Assembly: GCF_900108245.1 (NCBI RefSeq)
Contig: NZ_FNUY01000008.1
Coordinates: 62,001-126,000, forward strand
Reading direction: 5' to 3'
Source: Allobosea lathyri
GTDB taxonomy: Bacteria; Pseudomonadota; Alphaproteobacteria; Rhizobiales; Beijerinckiaceae
DNA length: 64,000 bases
Part shown: positions 48,076-56,292 of the stretch, piece by piece
Layout: each line of letters starts with the position of its first letter
Position numbering within the stretch: the first letter of the stretch is position 1
Notes under the pieces: model-generated
The model's database searches: none
The model's input: only the letters and a program-made list of their open reading frames with translations
What the model was told of the DNA's origin: nothing
Translations under genes and position numbers: made by a program

Positions 48076-48107
48076 GTCCATAGTCGCTTGCGACATTCTG
48101 GACATTG
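48076..48107 (+). promoter_or_regulatory. Bipartite element, copy 11
   Basis: Exact GTCCATAGTCGC, 12-base spacer, then GGACATTG, just after the portal stop and overlapping the promoter for the scaffold gene. Confidence 0.75.
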
Positions 48108-48115
48108 CGTATACT
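48088..48115 (+). promoter_or_regulatory. Promoter for scaffold and capsid genes
   Basis: TTGCGA (48,088-48,093), 16-bp spacer, TATACT (48,110-48,115), 22 bp before the scaffold ATG. It gives the capsid genes a dedicated start. Confidence 0.6.
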
Positions 48116-48137
48116 GCAGCCACCAACAGGAGCACCT

Positions 48138-49166
48138 ATGCCCCTCGAAAACGACCTTGACATCGAAGAGATGGACGACATCTCGCAGGTGTCGGACGAT
48201 GCGGGCGCCTCGAAAGAGGTCGAAAAGCCCGAAGCCTCGGCTTCGTCCACCGAGCAAGACGTCAGCAACACTGTTGCCGATGAGGGCGCCCTATCCGTCG
48301 TTCGCGACGTGGTGGAAAAGCGCACCGATCCGGCCGCGGCGGCCTCGTCAGCCACGAGCGAAGGAGCCGGTTCAGACCCCGGCGGTAAAGATCCCAAAGC
48401 GAAGGACGACGTCGAGTTTTCAGACGTTCCCTTCAACAAGCACCCCCGCTTCCAGGAAGTTCTTGGCAAGCTGAAGACTGCGGAAGTCGACGCCACCCGA
48501 TACCGGAACGTCCAGACCTTCATCGACAACAACGGCATCGACGCTGAAGAAGCGGCCGAGCTGTTGGTCATCGGTGGACTGATCAAGACGGACCCGGCCG
48601 AGGCTTGGCGTCGCATGAAGCCGACAGTCGAGGCGGTGCTGCGCGCAGCCGGCGAGGTATTGCCGGACGACCTATACCAGCGTGTCCAGCAGGGTGAACT
48701 CACCCAGGAAGCCGCTCTGGAAGTCAGTCGATCGCGCGCGACCGTGGCCAGCGTCAACGTTCGAAAGAGCTTTGAAGAGCAGCGCGCGGAAACTGCGCGT
48801 CTCCGTCAGCAGAGCGATGCCGAAACCGGTGTCGTTCAGGAACGCCTGACGACGGCGCAGTCTTGGGAAGACGACCGCAGGGCGAAAGATCCGAACTTCG
48901 ACGCCAAACTGCCCGACATCATCAAGGAAGTGAAGCAGCTGCAGGCGCTCGGCTACAAGCCGGTCAATGCAGCGGGTGTTCAGGACCAGCTGAACCGCGC
49001 CTATCGCGCGGTCAATGCACGGCTTCAGCCGCGCACCGCAGCTGCACCCGGCCGCCCCGCTCTCGCACCGGTGAATGGCGGGCAGATCAGTGGCAACACC
49101 CGCCCCGCAGCCCCGGCCTCCACGATGAGCATCATCCAGGCCGAGTTGGCGAAGCGAGCGGGCTGA
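48138..49166 (+). CDS. Scaffolding protein
   Basis: A 342-residue acidic protein between portal and capsid genes. It has a disordered acidic first ~110 residues, long helices (KHPRFQEVLGKLKTAEVDATRYRNVQTFIDNNGID), and a basic Pro-rich end with a final helix (MSIIQAELAKRAG). This is the composition and place of podovirus scaffolds. The ATG at 48,138 follows AGGAG. Confidence 0.82.
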   Translation: MPLENDLDIEEMDDISQVSDDAGASKEVEKPEASASSTEQDVSNTVADEGALSVVRDVVEKRTDPAAAASSATSEGAGSDPGGKDPKAKDDVEFSDVPFNKHPRFQEVLGKLKTAEVDATRYRNVQTFIDNNGIDAEEAAELLVIGGLIKTDPAEAWRRMKPTVEAVLRAAGEVLPDDLYQRVQQGELTQEAALEVSRSRATVASVNVRKSFEEQRAETARLRQQSDAETGVVQERLTTAQSWEDDRRAKDPNFDAKLPDIIKEVKQLQALGYKPVNAAGVQDQLNRAYRAVNARLQPRTAAAPGRPALAPVNGGQISGNTRPAAPASTMSIIQAELAKRAG

Positions 49167-49183
49167 TCTGAGGACGAACAGTC

Positions 49184-50269
49184 ATGGCCTTCACGGTCGA
49201 CGAAATCGCCAATATCAACAACTCCACCCTTGAGACCTACATCGACAAGGGCAAGGTCTGGAAGCAGGACGTTGCCAACAAGCCGATGCTTGAGGCCTTC
49301 AACTCTGCTGCCGGCAAGTTCGTCGGCGGCAAGGAGAACGTCTCCTTTGCTGTCGGCTCGGCTTACGAGCCCGGTTGGGGTCTGGCCGGTTACACCGGCG
49401 ACGATCAGCTTTCGCACCTGAACCCGACCGGGACGAAGCGCGCTCGCTTCCCCTGGAAGGAGCACTACATGGGCATGGTCGTCACGATGACCGAGCTCAA
49501 GACCGACGGTATCGACGTCGTCGAGAACGGCACCGACCAGACGACCCGCGAGATGTCCGGCCGCGAGGCCCAGGCTCTTGCGAACCTGCTGGACGAGAAG
49601 AACGACAAGATGGGCGAGAGCTACACCTTCTCGCTCGACCTGCTCGTTCACGGTGACGGCTCGGCCGACGCCAAGGCTCTGTCGGGCATCCGCTCGATCA
49701 TCCTGGACAGCCCTGCTGTGGGTTCGACGGGCGGTCTCAGCCGCGTGGCGAATACCTGGTGGCGCAATGACGCCATGACCGCTGCGTCCCTCGCGGCAGG
49801 CGGCCTCGGCGCGATCACGTCCGCGGCAGCTGGCGGCGGCGCACTGATCACGGCCATGGACAAGGCCGCTCGGCGCCGGAGCAAGTACCGCAACGGCTCG
49901 ACCAAGATCCGCTACTTCGCGGGCTCGGACTTCATCGATGCCTACAAGTTCGAGCTCCGTTCGAATGGCTTCTACAGCCAGAGCGGTTGGCGCGACGGCA
50001 AGCCCGACGGCTCCATGGACGACCCCAACCACGGCGGCCTGCCGCTTGAGTGGGACCCGACCATGGACGATCTCGGCCTGGCCAAGCGTTGCTACGCCGT
50101 CGACATGGGCCGCACGGGCCTGAAGCTGCTCTATATGGACGGGCAGCGGATGAAGAAGCACAACCCGGCTCGTCCGTATGACCGAATGGTCATGTACAAC
50201 GGCGTGTCCATGACCGGCGTTATGGTTGCGAAGCAGCTCAACACTTCGGGCGTCTACGACATCGTCTGA
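49184..50269 (+). CDS. Major capsid protein
   Basis: A 361-residue protein following the scaffold gene, with codon use and composition of an abundant structural protein. Segments such as KENVSFAVGSAYEPGWGLAGYTGDDQL, RFPWKEHYMGMVVTMTELKTDGIDVVEN and KIRYFAGSDFIDAYKFELRSNGFYSQSG fit an HK97-fold capsid of podovirus type. A strong TTCG-loop terminator follows. Confidence 0.85.
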   Translation: MAFTVDEIANINNSTLETYIDKGKVWKQDVANKPMLEAFNSAAGKFVGGKENVSFAVGSAYEPGWGLAGYTGDDQLSHLNPTGTKRARFPWKEHYMGMVVTMTELKTDGIDVVENGTDQTTREMSGREAQALANLLDEKNDKMGESYTFSLDLLVHGDGSADAKALSGIRSIILDSPAVGSTGGLSRVANTWWRNDAMTAASLAAGGLGAITSAAAGGGALITAMDKAARRRSKYRNGSTKIRYFAGSDFIDAYKFELRSNGFYSQSGWRDGKPDGSMDDPNHGGLPLEWDPTMDDLGLAKRCYAVDMGRTGLKLLYMDGQRMKKHNPARPYDRMVMYNGVSMTGVMVAKQLNTSGVYDIV

Positions 50270-50278
50270 CGAATACAA

Positions 50279-50303
50279 GACGGGCGCTTCGGCGCCCGTC
50301 TTT
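50279..50303 (+). terminator. Rho-independent terminator after capsid gene
   Basis: GACGGGCGC-TTCG-GCGCCCGTC, a perfect 9-bp stem with a stable TTCG tetraloop followed by TTT, 9 bp after the capsid stop. Confidence 0.85.
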
Positions 50304-50339
50304 GCTGCTCCGTTCAACCTTCAATCACGGGAGCCTGTC

Positions 50340-51011
50340 ATGGCCACCAACGTAAATGAATTTGGCCGTATCGATACGGTCCTCGCCGCCGCAGTGATCA
50401 GCACCGGCACCTTCGACGTCGGCTATCCGTCCGGCACGTCGCAGGCCAGCTATCAGAACGGTCTCGCTGGCGCCGCCAATGTGATGATCGTCAACGACAA
50501 CGATCGTTATTCCGGGGCACAGCTCTCGGTTTCGTTCGGCGCGTCGACCATCACCGTCACGAACAGCACCGGCGTAACGCTGGCCGCTGGCTCGCGCGTC
50601 TCGCTGATGTTCGATCAGGTCGACGGCAACAACGCCATCTTCCTGAACTTCCCGATCCAGTTGGCCGCGATCACCGCTGCCGGCGACGTCGTCACCGATT
50701 TCTCGCCCGGCATCGCGGGTGTGATCGAGGACTTCACGTTCACCGTCACCACGCCCGTCACCACGGCGGCGAAGCTGGCGTCTCTGAACCTGGAGATCGG
50801 CACGACCAACGTCACGGGCGGTGTGATCGCTCTGACTTCGGCCAACTCCACGCCGCTCGGCAAGGTCCTCAAGGCCACGGCTATCACCGGCGCCAACGTC
50901 CTGACGCGCACCAGCGTGCTTTCGGTCGAAGCGGCGTCCGTCACGGCCTTTGCCGAAGGCCAGGGCGTCGTGACCGTTAAGATCCGACCGACGCGCGACA
51001 ACTCGTACTGA
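50340..51011 (+). CDS. Capsid-associated (decoration-like) protein
   Basis: A 223-residue beta-rich protein (GTFDVGYPSGTSQASYQNGLAGAANVMIVNDNDRYSGAQLSVSFGASTITVTN) between two terminators and just after the capsid gene. Composition and place suggest a decoration or head-surface protein; no named family. The ATG is at 50,340. Confidence 0.68.
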   Translation: MATNVNEFGRIDTVLAAAVISTGTFDVGYPSGTSQASYQNGLAGAANVMIVNDNDRYSGAQLSVSFGASTITVTNSTGVTLAAGSRVSLMFDQVDGNNAIFLNFPIQLAAITAAGDVVTDFSPGIAGVIEDFTFTVTTPVTTAAKLASLNLEIGTTNVTGGVIALTSANSTPLGKVLKATAITGANVLTRTSVLSVEAASVTAFAEGQGVVTVKIRPTRDNSY

Positions 51012-51019
51012 CGAAACCA

Positions 51020-51042
51020 GGCGGGGGCATGACGCCCCCGCC
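51020..51042 (+). terminator. Hairpin after the decoration-like gene
   Basis: GGCGGGGGC / GCCCCCGCC, a perfect 9-bp stem with a 5-base loop. There is no T-run, so it may be a processing or partial termination site. Confidence 0.6.
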
Positions 51043-51062
51043 ACAACGCTAGGACCAGTCCC

Positions 51063-51554
51063 ATGCAGACCGCCAATATCATGCTCGCTCTCGGGGGCGA
51101 CGTTGGAAACACCATCCCGAAATACGGCGTGACCGCTGCCGAAGTCGCACTGCTGCGCGCCGTTCATGGCGACGAAGCCGTCTTCGACGTGGAGCCGACT
51201 GGCGAGATCGAACGCTCCAACCGTGCAGAGCTCGGCCGCCTCAATCTGGAATACGCCGGGTCGCGCCTCGTCGGCACCGACACCCGCGCTGTTTCCGCGC
51301 TCTTCCCCGGCGCCGCCGCTCGCGTCTACGAGAGCTTCGACGAACTCGAACTCGACGAGAGCTTCTTCAAGGCCAAGACCCGGGTGACTGCCAACTCAGC
51401 GGTTGAGCCCGTGCCAAGTGCGCAGGAGAAGCCCGCAGAGACGAAGAAGGCCACCAAGGGCAAGAAGGCCGCCGCTGCCGTGCCGGCCCCCGAGCCGCAG
51501 GCAGAGGATGATGGCATCGAGGATATGACCGACACCAACTCGGCTTTTTCCTGA
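51063..51554 (+). CDS. Head-associated hypothetical protein
   Basis: A 163-residue protein with an ordered first half (NIMLALGGDVGNTIPKYGVTAAEVALLRAVHGDEAVFDVEPTGEIERSNRAELGRL) and a Lys/Ala/Pro-rich disordered tail. Similar proteins occur between capsid and adaptor genes in many podoviruses. Function unknown. Confidence 0.65.
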   Translation: MQTANIMLALGGDVGNTIPKYGVTAAEVALLRAVHGDEAVFDVEPTGEIERSNRAELGRLNLEYAGSRLVGTDTRAVSALFPGAAARVYESFDELELDESFFKAKTRVTANSAVEPVPSAQEKPAETKKATKGKKAAAAVPAPEPQAEDDGIEDMTDTNSAFS

Positions 51555-51557
51555 TCG

Positions 51558-52271
51558 ATGGCCCGCTACAGCCCGCTCACGCTTCTGCTCGATAAGCTGC
51601 GCTTCGAAGCGCGGCTTTCGAGCAACCCTGCGCATAACGCGCAAGTCCGGTCGACGCACGTCAACATGCTGCAGCGGACGCAGGAGCGCCTGTGGCGGGA
51701 CTTCGCATGGCCGCATCTCCGCAAGGAATGGCAGATCCCGGTCCAGAACGGGCAGCGGTACTATGACACCCCGCCCGATCTCGATATCGACCGGATCGAG
51801 CGGATCGAGCTGTTCCGCGACGGCAGCTGGTTCCGCCTCGACTATGGCGTGACCGGCGCCGAGTACGGCGTGTGGAACAGCGATCTCGATCAGCGGTCAT
51901 GGCCACCGCGCCGCTGGCGCATCGTCGAAGACGAGAGCCTTGAACTATGGCCGATCCCCGACCAGAACGCCGACGCGACCACGCGCGAGGGCTATGTTCG
52001 GTTCACCGGCACTCGCAAATTGCGGCCTCTGACCGCTGACACTGACCTCGCCGACCTGGACGACGACATGCTGGCGCTCTACTGCGCCGCCGAAATCCTG
52101 GCCGCGAGCGGCGCCAAAGACGCTCAGATCAAGCTCGACATGGCCAATATCCTCTACGCCAAGCAGCGGGGCGGCTTCTCGCCGCAGCGCAGCTTCCGAA
52201 TGTTCGGGATCGGCGATCCTGTGCCGCCGCGGCGTCCGTTCATCACCACCTATCGGCCGCCGGGGTCCTGA
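51558..52271 (+). CDS. Head-tail adaptor (gp11/tail-tube A-like)
   Basis: A 237-residue protein with QERLWRDFAWPHLRKEWQIPVQNGQRYYDTPPDLDIDRIERIEL and ARRWRIVEDESLELWPIP-type segments. These are typical of the adaptor that plugs the podovirus portal (T7 gp11, P22 gp4 role). It overlaps the nozzle gene by one base, the normal order. Confidence 0.82.
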   Translation: MARYSPLTLLLDKLRFEARLSSNPAHNAQVRSTHVNMLQRTQERLWRDFAWPHLRKEWQIPVQNGQRYYDTPPDLDIDRIERIELFRDGSWFRLDYGVTGAEYGVWNSDLDQRSWPPRRWRIVEDESLELWPIPDQNADATTREGYVRFTGTRKLRPLTADTDLADLDDDMLALYCAAEILAASGAKDAQIKLDMANILYAKQRGGFSPQRSFRMFGIGDPVPPRRPFITTYRPPGS

Positions 52272-53998
52272 TGGCCTCAATCTGGATCAAGGAATTTATC
52301 GGCGGTCTCGACACACGCCGCATGCCCGAGACCACCCCGGGCGGCGTGCTGATCCAGGCCACCGACGGCCACATCAATCGGGGCGGCGAGTTCGAACAGC
52401 GCGCGGCGTTCGTGGGCACGTATTCGCTCCCGCCGGGGACGGTGGCGCTCGCTTTTACGCCTACCAGCATCGTCGTTTTCGGGCACGAAGCCGGCATCGC
52501 GGTGCCGTCAGGCGTGACGTATCAACGCCTGGTCCATCCGTCGGGACTGGCGCTTATCGATGTGCCGTCGTTCGACCTGTACAAGGGGCTGATCTACGCG
52601 GTCGGCGTCTTCTCCGACGGTAGCCGGCACCACTATTACGACGGCACCCGGGTCACGGACTGGTATGACGGTCGCGCCCGCGCTTCGTTCGTCGTCACGG
52701 CCGGGACCGTTTCACCGCAATCGAAATTGACGGATCTGAATGTCGGCGGCGTCTCCGTGATCGGAGCGCCCGTCAACTGGATCACGAGCAATTCGGTGAC
52801 GGCCGCGAACATCGCGACCGCCGTCAACAGCGCGTCTTCCAGCCCGGAGTACACGGCGGTCTCCGACGGCGACACCGTCTTCGTGATCGCGGCGACGTCG
52901 GGAGCAGCCGAAAACGGCAAGCCGGTCACGTTCACTTTGACGGACGGGTTGGGCGTATCGCCGGCCTCGACGTCCATGATGGGCGGCGCCGACGTGCCCG
53001 GAACATACCCCCCGGGGCTCTTTGCCCGCACGATCGGGTCGAAGATGTATTCGACGTCCGGGCCCAACATGCACTTTTCCGGCATCCAGCAGCCGACGCG
53101 CTGGAATGGCGTCGTCGGTTCGGGCTTCATCGACATGTCGTCGGAAAGTTCGGGGTCCGAAGAGCTTATCGCGCTGGCCAAATACCAGAACTACGTCGCC
53201 GTCTTCGCGGAGAGCGTCGTTCAGATCTGGTTCGTCGACCCCGATCCGACCCTCAACAAGATCGCCCAGGTCCTCAACAACACCGGAACGGTCAGCCCGC
53301 GTTCGGTGACGCAGTTCGGCGACAGCGATCTTTTCTATCTGAACGAGAGCGGGCTTCGCTCGCTGCGTGCTCGCGACGCCTCCAATGCCGCGGCGACGAC
53401 CGATATCGGCGTTCCCGTGGACGATCTCGTCGTGGAGGCGCTGCAGGCGCTCGGCGACGATAATCGCGACGAGGTCATCGGTCTGATCGAGCCCCGATCG
53501 GGCCGGTTCTGGCTGATTATCAGAGGCCAGATCTTCGTCTTCAGTTTCTTCTCGGGTGCTAAGGTCAGTGCGTGGTCGCGCTATCTGCCCGGTTTCGACA
53601 TCTCGCATGCGGTCGTCTTCAAGAAGCGTGTCTACGTGCGTTCGGGAAATTCGATCTACGCCTACGGCGGCATCGGGAGCGCGACAGTCTACGACGACAC
53701 ACAGGCCATCGCGCAGTTGCCCTACCTGGACGGTGGAGCTCCGGCGAAAGAAAAGACCCTGTCCGGTATGGACGCTTCGGCGCGCGGGACGTGGCAGGTC
53801 AGCGTCGCGCTCGAACCGCTTCGGCCAGACGGTGTCGATGTGGTCGGCACGATCCACGACAGCACGTTCACGCAAGCAACCCATCCGGTTGAGGGTAAGA
53901 GCACGCATATCAGCCTGATCTTCAAATCGGTCGGGCTCGGCCCGCACAAACTCGGCTCGGCCGTGATCCACTATGATGGCGACGCAGATGAGGATTGA
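52271..53998 (+). CDS. Tail nozzle protein (T7 gp12 / P22 gp10-like)
   Basis: A 575-residue protein starting ASIWIKEFIGGLDTRRMPETTPGGVLIQATDGHINRGGEFEQRAAFVG. It is followed by repeated beta-propeller-like units (FDLYKGLIYAVGVFSDGSRHHYYDGTRVTDWYDG) and LAKYQNYVAVFAESVVQIWFVDPDPTLNKIAQVLNNTGTVSPRSV. This is the pattern of the hexameric nozzle that closes the short tail. It makes the virion a podovirus. Confidence 0.82.
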   Translation: MASIWIKEFIGGLDTRRMPETTPGGVLIQATDGHINRGGEFEQRAAFVGTYSLPPGTVALAFTPTSIVVFGHEAGIAVPSGVTYQRLVHPSGLALIDVPSFDLYKGLIYAVGVFSDGSRHHYYDGTRVTDWYDGRARASFVVTAGTVSPQSKLTDLNVGGVSVIGAPVNWITSNSVTAANIATAVNSASSSPEYTAVSDGDTVFVIAATSGAAENGKPVTFTLTDGLGVSPASTSMMGGADVPGTYPPGLFARTIGSKMYSTSGPNMHFSGIQQPTRWNGVVGSGFIDMSSESSGSEELIALAKYQNYVAVFAESVVQIWFVDPDPTLNKIAQVLNNTGTVSPRSVTQFGDSDLFYLNESGLRSLRARDASNAAATTDIGVPVDDLVVEALQALGDDNRDEVIGLIEPRSGRFWLIIRGQIFVFSFFSGAKVSAWSRYLPGFDISHAVVFKKRVYVRSGNSIYAYGGIGSATVYDDTQAIAQLPYLDGGAPAKEKTLSGMDASARGTWQVSVALEPLRPDGVDVVGTIHDSTFTQATHPVEGKSTHISLIFKSVGLGPHKLGSAVIHYDGDADED

Positions 53999-54467
53999 GC
54001 CGGCGTCGCCCGCGGCTGTGTTGGCGGTGGCCAGCCGCATGCGTGAGCGCGATCAGCACGAGTTCATGGCGACGTCTTATGCCCGCACGTCGGACGAACT
54101 GGCGCAGGACATGGTGCGTCGGTACGCGGGCTTGCCCGGGGCGATCTGCGCGCTCGACGGCACCGACCCCGTTGCGATCGGGGCGATGATCGAAGCCAGG
54201 CCGAACGTCCTGACGCTCTTGTTCTTCGCCACCAACGAGATGCCGCGCATCGCGATCAGCTTGACCAGTTTCATCACGAAGCGGCTTTTCCCGCCGCAGC
54301 GCGAAGCTGGCGTGCACCGTATCGAGTGCGTGTCGATCATAGACCACACCGACGCGCACCGCTGGATCAAGATCCTCGGCTTGAAGCAGGAAGCGACGAT
54401 GCCCGGCTACGGCAAGGGCGGCGAGACGTTCTTTCAGTTCGCCTGGACAGCCCCCGATGTTCGTTAG
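53973..54467 (+). CDS. T7 gp13-like / GNAT-fold protein
   Basis: A 164-residue protein (AVASRMRERDQHEFMATSYARTSDELAQDMVRRYAG, LTLLFFATNEMPRI, GVHRIECVSIIDHTDAHRWIKILGLKQEATMPGYGKGGETFFQFAW) with the strand order of a GNAT acetyltransferase but a weak acetyl-CoA loop. T7 gp13 homologues have this fold. It overlaps the nozzle by 26 bp; an ATG at 53,991 is possible. Confidence 0.7.
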   Translation: MMATQMRIEPASPAAVLAVASRMRERDQHEFMATSYARTSDELAQDMVRRYAGLPGAICALDGTDPVAIGAMIEARPNVLTLLFFATNEMPRIAISLTSFITKRLFPPQREAGVHRIECVSIIDHTDAHRWIKILGLKQEATMPGYGKGGETFFQFAWTAPDVR

Positions 54468-54930
54468 GCTGGCCCTGCGCGAGGATGAAGACGCGGTCAT
54501 AGAAATGGCCACGGCCAACGCACGAGAGACCATGCCCGGCGAGCCGATCGATGCCGACGTCATGCACGAAAGATTTCAGGAATACCTTGATACGTCCTTC
54601 CCGACCGCCTTCGTCGTCCAGGATAACGGACGCCTTGTCGGGCTTTTGGTGGCTGACACAGGCAGCTACGACCATCGGACTGGATTTTTCGTTTTACAGA
54701 AGGTACTCTACGTCTCGCCGGATAAGCGCGGAACTCGGGCGGCCGTCCTCCTAGCCAACGAACTCATCTCGTATGCCACCCGCATGGGCGCCGTCGAGAT
54801 CGTAGGTGGCAACGACAACGACTTCCAATCAGAACGGACAGCCAGATTCATGGAGCGGTTTGGCTTCAGGCGTGTCGGGTTCATGATGTCGAAGCGACTG
54901 GACGGACAGCATGGGCCAGAAAGCCAGTAA
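54457..54930 (+). CDS. GNAT family N-acetyltransferase
   Basis: A 157-residue GNAT protein (FVRLALREDEDAVIEMATANAR) with a better acetyl-CoA region (LYVSPDKRGTRAAVLLANELISYA) and MERFGFRRVGFMMSKRL. It overlaps both neighbours and forms a tandem pair with the previous gene. It may be a virion protein or modify a host target. Confidence 0.75.
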   Translation: MFVRLALREDEDAVIEMATANARETMPGEPIDADVMHERFQEYLDTSFPTAFVVQDNGRLVGLLVADTGSYDHRTGFFVLQKVLYVSPDKRGTRAAVLLANELISYATRMGAVEIVGGNDNDFQSERTARFMERFGFRRVGFMMSKRLDGQHGPESQ

Positions 54931-55531
54931 GCGCGAGAGCAACATCGCTCGCTCCGAGGAAGACGCGCGCCAGCAGAAGATCCGTGACGGCACGACGCGT
55001 GTCGGCAACATCTTTGAAAGCAACTTCAACGACGATTTCTACAAGGGTCGTCGGGACGCATTCACGAATTTCGCGACGCCGCAGCTGGAGGATCAGTACG
55101 GCGACGCGCAGAAACAGCTGACCTATTCGCTGGCCCGCTCCGGAACGCTCGATAGCTCGATCCGCGGCGAGAAGGTCGGCGAGTTGCAGAAGCTCTTCGA
55201 CACCAACAAGCAGGACATCGCCGACAAGGCCTTGGCCAACGAGACCGAAGCCCGCAACAATGTCGAGGGCGCCCGGACGGACCTGATCCAGACGTTGAGC
55301 GCCACCGGCGATGCCGAAGGCGCGGCGAACTCGGCCCTGTCACGCGCGACCGCGCTTTCGCAGCCGACGGCCTTCAACCCGCTCTCGCAGCTGTTCGCCG
55401 GTTTCACCAGCACACTCGGCCAGCAGGCGGCGCAGGAGAAGGCGGAAGCCCTCTCCGGGGGCGCGTACAAGGCCAAATACAACACCGGCCTGTTCGGCAC
55501 GCCATCGAGCTCAGTTAAGGTCACGGGCTGA
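54911..55531 (+). CDS. Internal virion protein 1 (gp14-like place)
   Basis: A 206-residue helical protein (MGQKASKRESNIARSEEDARQQKIRDGTTRVGNIFESNFNDDFYKGRRDAFTNFATPQLEDQYGDAQKQLTYSLARSGTLDSS). Such Gln/Ala-rich proteins in this place are ejected with the genome in podoviruses. The assignment is by order and composition. Confidence 0.65.
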   Translation: MGQKASKRESNIARSEEDARQQKIRDGTTRVGNIFESNFNDDFYKGRRDAFTNFATPQLEDQYGDAQKQLTYSLARSGTLDSSIRGEKVGELQKLFDTNKQDIADKALANETEARNNVEGARTDLIQTLSATGDAEGAANSALSRATALSQPTAFNPLSQLFAGFTSTLGQQAAQEKAEALSGGAYKAKYNTGLFGTPSSSVKVTG

Positions 55532-56292
55532 TGTGCGATCCACTTACGATCGCCGGTATCGCACTGACAGGCGCTTCGGCGGTCGCAGGGCAGATGGCCA
55601 GCAGCAAGGCCGCGAGCGCCCGCAAGGACGTTCTGGCGGCCGAACGCATTCGTCAGGGCGGTCTCGACCAGGAGGCGGCTGCGCTCAACACGCAGAGCCA
55701 GGACCGCTATGAAGGCTTCGCCGATAAGCAGGGCGAGAAGTCAAAGGAGCTCGGCGATTATTTCGCGAGCCAGCAGGCCGGAACCGACGCCGCAGCGGCG
55801 GCCGGCGCCGAAGCTGCCGGCGCGCTGATCCCGCAGTCCGGGTCCAACGTTACGGTTCAGAACGAGACCAAGGAGCGTGGCAAGGCTCGCACCGATACGA
55901 ACGATCTCGCTGCCAAGCGCGGCGAGCTGCGGGCGTTTGGCGATGTGCTCGGCGGAACGGGCCGTCTGCAGGCGCGCGACGCGGCCAGGATCGGTCAGAT
56001 CGGCGGCTTCAAGAAGGGCTCGTCCGACGTCACGTCGCTGGAACTCGACGCCGCGTCTGGCGCGGGCAACGGCATCAAGTCGATCGGTGATCTGCTCGGC
56101 GGCATCGGCTCGATCGCGACAGGCGCAGGCCTGAAGGGCTCCTTCGCCGGAACGGGGCTCGGAGCGGGCGCGAAGACCGTGGCGAACAGCAGCATGGCCG
56201 CTGGCCGCGCCGCCGATCTCGCCAGCGTTCCCGGCTACGCGGCGTCCGGCGGTTCGAATGGCCTCCGCAACCTCTTTGGGATTTTCGGCTGA
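55531..56292 (+). CDS. Internal virion protein 2
   Basis: A 253-residue Ala/Gly-rich helical protein with glycine-zipper-like stretches (LTIAGIALTGASAVAGQMASSKAASARKD, IGDLLGGIGSIATGAGLKGSFAGTGLGAG) that could insert in a membrane during ejection. It overlaps both neighbours by one base. Confidence 0.65.
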   Translation: MCDPLTIAGIALTGASAVAGQMASSKAASARKDVLAAERIRQGGLDQEAAALNTQSQDRYEGFADKQGEKSKELGDYFASQQAGTDAAAAAGAEAAGALIPQSGSNVTVQNETKERGKARTDTNDLAAKRGELRAFGDVLGGTGRLQARDAARIGQIGGFKKGSSDVTSLELDAASGAGNGIKSIGDLLGGIGSIATGAGLKGSFAGTGLGAGAKTVANSSMAAGRAADLASVPGYAASGGSNGLRNLFGIFG

